Of a DNA stretch of 18,027 bases, positions 13,832 to 18,027 are shown one piece after another. Source of the stretch: an uncultured Clostridia bacterium (GTDB taxonomy: Bacteria > Bacillota > Clostridia > Oscillospirales > Ruminococcaceae); assembly GCA_947427325.1 (NCBI GenBank), contig CANEHP010000024.1, positions 1 to 18,027 on the forward strand. Reading direction: 5' to 3'. Under the pieces are notes generated by a model. That model did not search any database. It saw nothing but the letters and a program-made list of their open reading frames with translations, and was not told the origin of the DNA. How positions within the stretch are numbered: the first letter of the stretch is position 1; each line of letters starts with the position of its first letter. The translations under genes and the position numbers were made by a program.

Positions 13832-14042
13832 ACAGACCTACATAATCGACCTTGCTTTCGGCACTTGGCAAAATCAGATATGGTTTTGTGATATCGGCGA
13901 GGACGAAAGTGCAGAAAGACGGTGGACGGACGCAAAACAGGCTCTTGAAGATGTCGGAGATCACTGTTCCAACTCAAACGAATTTTTTAACGAGGCTGTT
14001 AAACATTTTGAAAAATACGGATTTATAAGAATACAAAGATAA
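13824..14042 (+). CDS. Small hypothetical protein (72 aa)
   Basis: ATG at 13824 overlaps the last 8 bases of ddl and has GGGAGGT at 13810-13816, an excellent ribosome site inside the ddl end. The 72-residue product is soluble, with an aromatic N-terminal strand-like part (YIIDLAFGTWQNQIWFCDIG) and a mostly helical, acidic second half (AERRWTDAKQALEDVGDH). I do not recognise a family. Overlap with ddl and 12-base spacing to the next gene indicate co-translation and membership in the operon. Confidence 0.75.
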   Translation: MAKQTYIIDLAFGTWQNQIWFCDIGEDESAERRWTDAKQALEDVGDHCSNSNEFFNEAVKHFEKYGFIRIQR

Positions 14043-14054
14043 AACGATTATTTT

Positions 14055-15044
14055 ATGAAAAAGGAAATTGTAATCGGCAAAAACGACTGCGGTCAAAGAC
14101 TTGACAGATTCTTAGCCAAAGCCTTCCCCGCCCTTAAATCGGGAATCATCAACAAAGCGGTGAGGAATAAAGACGTAAAAATCAACGGAAAACGTACGGA
14201 AGCCGCTTACCGATTGGAGAACGGGGACTTGCTTTATTTGTTTTTTCCCGACAGTCTTATTGAGCCTAAAACCGAGTTTAAAGAGGATTTTATGAAGTCG
14301 GCTGACAGGCTTAAGATCGTGTATGAGGACGGCAATATTATTCTCGTGGATAAAGAGCAGGGTCTTGTGGTGCATTCGGATAACGAAAACACAGACGACA
14401 CATTGATTAACCGGATAAAAAAGTATCTGTACCAAAAGGGAGAATACAACCCGCAAAAGGAAAATTCCTTTGCTCCCGCACTTTGCAACAGGATCGACAG
14501 GAACACCTGCGGCATTGTTATTGCGGCTAAAAATGCCGAAGCCCTAAGAATCCTTAACGAAAAAATCAAAAACCGTGAGCTGTCAAAAAAATATATTTGC
14601 ATTGCGGCGGGCGAAATGCCTAAAAGGGAGGATACCCTGACGGCTTATCTTCAAAAGGATTCGGAGGCAAACAAAGTAAAGATAACGGAGGTCAAAAATG
14701 CTCAAAACCTTACTGTAAAAACAAAGTATAAGGTTCTTGACAGCTTTGGAGAGCTTTCTCTGCTGGAAATTGAGCTTTTAACGGGGAGAACTCATCAGAT
14801 AAGGGCGCACTTGGCTTATATGGGGCATTCTCTTTTAGGCGACGGTAAGTACGGCACTAACAGAGTCAATATTAAATACGGCTTTAAAAATCAGGCTTTG
14901 TGCAGCTATAAATTGACCTTTGATTTTAAAACAGACGGCGGTATTTTAAATTATTTAGATAAAAAGACATTTCAGGTGGAAGAAATTCCGTTTTTGGATA
15001 AATATTATAATATTAAAAGACAAAAGGAAAGGACAAAAAAATGA
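14055..15044 (+). CDS. RluA-family pseudouridine synthase
   Basis: The 329-aa protein has an N-terminal S4 RNA-binding domain (GQRLDRFLAKAFPALKSGIINKAVRNKDVKINGKR, about 13-47) and a RluA catalytic domain. The latter shows ILVDKEQGLVVHS, NRIDRNTCGIVIAAKN with catalytic Asp148, and ELLTGRTHQIRAHLAYMGHSLLGDGKYG. It would convert specific uridines of 23S rRNA (RluC/RluD-like) or tRNA to pseudouridine; the site cannot be told from sequence. HRLDxxTSG, usual in the family, reads NRIDRNTCG here. The ATG at 14055 lacks a convincing ribosome site, so translation may be coupled to the small gene ending 12 bases earlier. Its TGA overlaps the ATG of the next gene. Confidence 0.93.
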   Translation: MKKEIVIGKNDCGQRLDRFLAKAFPALKSGIINKAVRNKDVKINGKRTEAAYRLENGDLLYLFFPDSLIEPKTEFKEDFMKSADRLKIVYEDGNIILVDKEQGLVVHSDNENTDDTLINRIKKYLYQKGEYNPQKENSFAPALCNRIDRNTCGIVIAAKNAEALRILNEKIKNRELSKKYICIAAGEMPKREDTLTAYLQKDSEANKVKITEVKNAQNLTVKTKYKVLDSFGELSLLEIELLTGRTHQIRAHLAYMGHSLLGDGKYGTNRVNIKYGFKNQALCSYKLTFDFKTDGGILNYLDKKTFQVEEIPFLDKYYNIKRQKERTKK

Positions 15045-16246
15045 AATATGCAGTGTTGCTTTGCGACGGAATGGCAGACCTGCCCCGAGAGGATCTGACG
15101 GGAAAAACCCCAATGGGTACTGCCAATAAGCCCAATATGGACAGGCTGGCCAAAGTTTCCGAGGTGGGTTTGGTTAAGACCGTTATCGATACCTTAAAGC
15201 CCGGCAGCGATGTGGCTAATCTTTCGGTTTTGGGCTACGACCCCTCCGTTTATTATTCGGGACGCTCTCCTCTTGAAGCGGGAAGCATCGGAATAGATAT
15301 GAAGCCTACGGACGTTTCGTTCAGATGTAATCTTGTCACTCTTTCCGATGAAGAAAGGTATGAGGATAAGACAATGGTCGACTACTGCTCGGGAGATATC
15401 TCTTCCCGGGAGGCGGCTGAGCTTATTTCTTTTATCGGGGAAAAAATGGGCAGTGAAAAGTTCAGCTTTTACAGCGGAGTAAGCTACCGTCACTGCCTTA
15501 TATGGGACAGGGGCACTCTTGATGTGGGAACGCTTACTCCCCCCCACGATATTACGGGAAGAAAAATCACCGAATATTTAGGCGTAAACGAGAATGGCAG
15601 AGAGCTTCTTGATATGATGGTGCGTTCCTATGATTTGTTAAAGGATCACCCCGTCAACAAAAAGAGAACGGAAAAGGGTCTGCGTCCTGCCAACAGTATC
15701 TGGCTTTGGGGCGAGGGAATTCGCAAGGATTTAACGCCTTTTGAAGAAAAGTACGGGCTTAAGGGAGCTATGATTTCCGCCGTTGACTTGCTTAAGGGAA
15801 TCGGCAAGTTTACGGGTATGGAGGTAATCAATGTTCAGGGCGCAACAGGGTATATTGACACCAATTTCAGCGGAAAGGCGCAGGCTGCCATTGATACGCT
15901 TAAAAGAGGCAATGACTTTGTGTATATTCACGTTGAAGCGCCCGACGAGTGCGGACACCGCTTTGAAATTCAAAATAAGGTTAGGTCAATCGAGCTTATT
16001 GACGAGCTTATTTTAGGTCCTTTGCTTAAGGCTTTTGAGGGTGAGGATTTAAAGATTCTTATCTGTCCCGACCACCCTACTCCCCTTGCGCTTAAAACTC
16101 ACACCAATGCGCCTGTTCCCTATTTGATATATGACAGCCGTAAAAAGGCCGATGGTGTGGATAGGTTCTGTGAAGAAGAAGCGGAAAAAACGGAGCGGTT
16201 TATCGGTGTGGGACATACTCTTATGGAGCATTTTCTTGAGAAGTAA
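15041..16246 (+). CDS. Archaeal-type 2,3-bisphosphoglycerate-independent phosphoglycerate mutase family protein
   Basis: The 401-aa product belongs to the ApgM group of the alkaline phosphatase superfamily. LLCDGMADLP holds the first metal-binding Asp near the N-terminus. GYDPSVYYSGRSPLEAGSIGI is the family's signature, HVEAPDECGHRFE and CPDHPTPLALKTHT supply the other metal ligands, and GVGHTLMEHFL is at the C-terminus. Archaeal enzymes interconvert 2- and 3-phosphoglycerate. A bacterial subgroup of similar length was proposed to be an alternative homoserine kinase, so the substrate is open; no threonine-pathway genes are nearby. ATGA overlap with the preceding gene and GGAAAGG upstream show coupling. 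It is the last gene of the operon, with no clear terminator directly after it. Confidence 0.88.
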   Translation: MKYAVLLCDGMADLPREDLTGKTPMGTANKPNMDRLAKVSEVGLVKTVIDTLKPGSDVANLSVLGYDPSVYYSGRSPLEAGSIGIDMKPTDVSFRCNLVTLSDEERYEDKTMVDYCSGDISSREAAELISFIGEKMGSEKFSFYSGVSYRHCLIWDRGTLDVGTLTPPHDITGRKITEYLGVNENGRELLDMMVRSYDLLKDHPVNKKRTEKGLRPANSIWLWGEGIRKDLTPFEEKYGLKGAMISAVDLLKGIGKFTGMEVINVQGATGYIDTNFSGKAQAAIDTLKRGNDFVYIHVEAPDECGHRFEIQNKVRSIELIDELILGPLLKAFEGEDLKILICPDHPTPLALKTHTNAPVPYLIYDSRKKADGVDRFCEEEAEKTERFIGVGHTLMEHFLEK

Positions 16247-16487
16247 TGTTGTATAAAAACTTGACACAATCCATTCACCCTCTTACATTTTACTGTTCAC
16301 CTTTCTTTTTGGATATGTCTACATAGTTCTTTTAGTTAGCTTAAATAATTCTTATTAACGTTATGCCGTTTTTCGGAAAGGTAAAAATTGAGTGAATTTT
16401 CTGTATAGACAAGAAAAAAATAGAGCATTTCTTATGTGTATCGTTTTTCTGCTCAATAAAACTACAATCTTCCGTAAAATGTATGTC
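16247..16487. other. Gene-free junction before the A+T-rich segment
   Basis: About 240 bases lack a credible gene. A TTGACA (16261-16266) followed after 17 bases by TACATT (16284-16289) could be a weak rightward promoter. Small inverted repeats (CCGTTTTTCGG near 16368) are present but no terminator follows the mutase gene. Base composition turns visibly more A+T-rich from here, suggesting the left boundary of acquired DNA. Confidence 0.4.
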
Positions 16488-16516
16488 TTGATTTCATACC
16501 GCTTGTATGCTATAAT
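16488..16516 (+). promoter_or_regulatory. Promoter with internal inverted repeat (likely operator)
   Basis: TTGATT (16488-16493), 17-base spacer and TATAAT (16511-16516) with an extended -10 TGC (16508-16510). The spacer contains CATAC-N5-GTATG (16495-16509), and a further GTATG lies at 16481-16485. A symmetric site between -35 and -10, upstream of an XRE regulator, suggests autoregulation. Confidence 0.75.
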
Positions 16517-16554
16517 GTTTCAAAAAAGAAAATATAACATACACGGAGGTGCAA

Positions 16555-17109
16555 ATGGAAACACCATTAGTAGTAGGGAAACGTCTAAAAACGATTAGAA
16601 CAGAAAAACAGTTATCCCTTGATGAAGTTTCAAAACTTACGGACGTAAGTAAACCCATGTTAGGGCAAATTGAACGGGGACAATCCTCACCTACAATTAC
16701 AACTTTATGGAAAATTGCTGTCGGCTTAAAAATACCATTATCTTCTTTGTTGGAGGAAGAAGAAAAAGAATATACGGTGGTAGATATTCGGTCTAAAGAA
16801 GCTATTGTTGAAGCAAATGGTAAAATGAAAGCCTATCCTATTTTTTCATTTGACCCAAATAGAAATATTGAAATTTACTATATTGAATTGTTGGCGGGGT
16901 GCCAGCATACAGCAAAAGCCCATTCTAGCGGCGTTGAAGAATATATTTTTGTAATACATGGCTGTATTGAAATGGTAATAGATGATAAAAAAATAGTGCT
17001 GAACGAAAATCTGACACTTCGCTTTCAAGCTGATGTTATTCATGCTTATAATAACCCTTATAGCAGCCCTTGTGTTATTTATAATATGGTTTTTTATCCT
17101 AAAGCATGA
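16555..17109 (+). CDS. XRE-family regulator with C-terminal cupin domain
   Basis: The 184-aa protein has an N-terminal helix-turn-helix (about 6-65: GKRLKTIRTEKQLSLDEVSKLTDVSKPMLGQIERGQSSPTI as key region, read in pieces) and a C-terminal cupin barrel (about 105-182) with AHSSGVEEYIFVIHG and the closing DVIHAYNNP. Proteins of this type sense a small molecule through the cupin and repress or activate neighbouring genes. The start is ATG at 16555, 5 bases after GGAGG (16545-16549); an earlier GTG overlaps that ribosome site. The promoter with a central inverted repeat supports self-control. It precedes a methyltransferase by 24 bases and probably regulates it. The segment is A+T-rich relative to the genes to the left. 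Confidence 0.9.
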   Translation: METPLVVGKRLKTIRTEKQLSLDEVSKLTDVSKPMLGQIERGQSSPTITTLWKIAVGLKIPLSSLLEEEEKEYTVVDIRSKEAIVEANGKMKAYPIFSFDPNRNIEIYYIELLAGCQHTAKAHSSGVEEYIFVIHGCIEMVIDDKKIVLNENLTLRFQADVIHAYNNPYSSPCVIYNMVFYPKA

Positions 17110-17133
17110 TTATTATGGAACGGAGGAAAAAAG

Positions 17134-17958
17134 ATGAAATGGGATTCAAAATTGTATAATGATAGTCAAAATTTTGTAGCAGAATACGGTAAAGGACTTT
17201 TGGAATTTGTACCAGTTAAAGCAGGTAAGATATTGGACTTAGGATGTGGAACAGGAACATTAACCAATCAATTAGCAAAACGGTGCAACTATGTATTGGG
17301 AATTGATTCATCAGATTCTATGATTGAAGAAGCTAAAAAAAGTTATCCGCATTTAGAGTTTGCAACAGTTGACGCTTTGAAAATATCTTATGAGTGTGAA
17401 TGGGATATTATTTTTTCAAATGCGGTGTTTCATTGGATAAATGACCATAATCTCTTACTGCAAAAAATCTTTAGAGCCTTAAAGCCAAATGGGAAATTGA
17501 TATGTGAGTTTGGGGCTTATGGAAATATCTCTGTAATAGAAAATGGTTTTAATCATGCTATTCAAAAAATGGGAATGACGTATACATCAAAATTCAATTT
17601 TCCTATGGTAAGTGATTTTGAAAGTCTCTTAACTAAAAATGGTTTTAAGATTGAGCAAATTTACAGTTATGACAGACCGACACCACTTAAAGACGGTGAA
17701 CGAGGATTATTTAATTGGGCAATACAATTTTTTCAAAGTGAATTGGCGCAAATGTCCTCTGAACAGAAAGATAAAGTTTTGACAGTTATGAGCAATGAAA
17801 TAAAAAGTGAACTTTGGAATGGGACTTGTTGGGTTGCTGATTATAAAAGATTAAGGGCTATTGCTACAAAATTGTTATTTGACAAGCAAAACCCAAAAAC
17901 ACACGGGGAACGCCCAAGAAAAAGCTTTTGTCAAGCGGATTTTCAAGGATTACATTGA
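17134..17958 (+). CDS. Class I SAM methyltransferase with anomalous C-terminal tail
   Basis: The 274-aa protein has motif I ILDLGCGTG (33-41), GIDSS ending strand 2, a motif II region DIIFSNAVFHWIND and ALKPNGKLICEFG. The overall layout is that of trans-aconitate 2-methyltransferase-like enzymes. The family normally ends close to the ADYKRLRAIATK helix. Here about 28 further residues follow (DKQNPKTHGERPRKSFCQ and beyond) that look unrelated, and the +1 frame of the same bases reads more like protein (EKAFVKRIFKDYIDKL, stop at 17966-17968). The 3' end is thus probably a fusion with foreign sequence. GGAGG precedes the ATG. It forms a two-gene unit with the XRE/cupin regulator. The substrate is unknown. 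Confidence 0.85.
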   Translation: MKWDSKLYNDSQNFVAEYGKGLLEFVPVKAGKILDLGCGTGTLTNQLAKRCNYVLGIDSSDSMIEEAKKSYPHLEFATVDALKISYECEWDIIFSNAVFHWINDHNLLLQKIFRALKPNGKLICEFGAYGNISVIENGFNHAIQKMGMTYTSKFNFPMVSDFESLLTKNGFKIEQIYSYDRPTPLKDGERGLFNWAIQFFQSELAQMSSEQKDKVLTVMSNEIKSELWNGTCWVADYKRLRAIATKLLFDKQNPKTHGERPRKSFCQADFQGLH

Positions 17959-17994
17959 CAAGTTATGAAGTTGATTACCCGACTAACTTGTCAA
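17955..17994. repeat. 11-bp inverted repeat after the methyltransferase
   Basis: TTGACAAGTTA (17955-17965) and its exact complement TAACTTGTCAA (17984-17994) are separated by 18 bases. It overlaps the stop of the methyltransferase and precedes the terminator. It could be part of a mobile-element end or an extra RNA stem. Confidence 0.6.
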
Positions 17995-17999
17995 AAGTT

Positions 18000-18027
18000 A
18001 GGGGGCAAATCCGCCCCCTTTTTTCTT
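18000..18027 (+). terminator. Strong rho-independent terminator
   Basis: AGGGGGC (18000-18006) pairs perfectly with GCCCCCT (18013-18019) around a six-base loop, and is followed by TTTTTCTT to the end of the window. It closes the XRE/cupin-methyltransferase unit. Confidence 0.93.

Noticed and set aside
16392..16598. 68-aa ORF across the XRE promoter
   Set aside because: It covers the promoter and ribosome site of the XRE/cupin gene, overlaps its coding region in another frame and lacks a ribosome site.

Overview
The window looks like a chromosomal segment of a low-to-moderate GC Gram-positive anaerobe of the class Clostridia, perhaps a gut Oscillospiraceae/Ruminococcaceae relative. This is inferred from strong GGAGG ribosome sites, canonical sigma-A promoters, the TSCPD-ruvX and lepA-hemW gene pairs, and Clostridia-like versions of the Amidase_6, malic enzyme and D-Ala-D-Ala ligase families. 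No rRNA, tRNA or CRISPR array was found.

Layout. (1) 1-945, + strand: the 3' end of a gene encoding a KAAAE pentapeptide-repeat helix, then a 42-aa hydrophobic ORF overlapping its stop codon, then a separate 41-aa Asn/Gln-only small protein. (2) 1036-1081: a perfect 22-bp palindrome between convergent genes. (3) 1091-4461, - strand: a probable operon reading PHP phosphoesterase, GNAT acetyltransferase, malic enzyme, TSCPD protein, RuvX. Its likely promoter is at 4739-4767. The GNAT reading frame appears to begin in another frame, upstream of an A8 tract. (4) 4498-5110: a gene-free stretch with that promoter, one complete and one half copy of a short inverted-repeat element, and a strong rightward promoter. 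(5) 5111-9109, + strand: a small hypothetical protein, an Amidase_6 cysteine amidase, a third copy of the repeat element, then lepA and hemW. (6) 9110-9470: a terminator and another strong promoter. (7) 9471-16246, + strand: a compact operon-like run of alpha/beta hydrolase, membrane-anchored MurF-like ligase, SAM methyltransferase, D-Ala-D-Ala ligase, small hypothetical protein, RluA-type pseudouridine synthase and archaeal-type phosphoglycerate mutase. (8) 16247-18027: a visibly more A+T-rich segment with its own promoter, carrying an XRE/cupin regulator and a methyltransferase with an anomalous C-terminus, closed by a strong terminator. It is probably acquired DNA.

The most coherent functional unit is the cell-wall part of region 7. 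A Mur ligase with about 180 residues of membrane segments in place of the usual substrate-binding domain sits close to a D-Ala-D-Ala ligase, so dipeptide synthesis and its ligation may be coupled at the membrane. The most unexplained structure is the short repeat family in regions 4 and 5. It has three recognisable copies, a conserved internal palindrome with a compensatory base change, and one copy inside the probable 5' leader of the PHP operon. I see nothing that is clearly a complete novel defence or mobile system.
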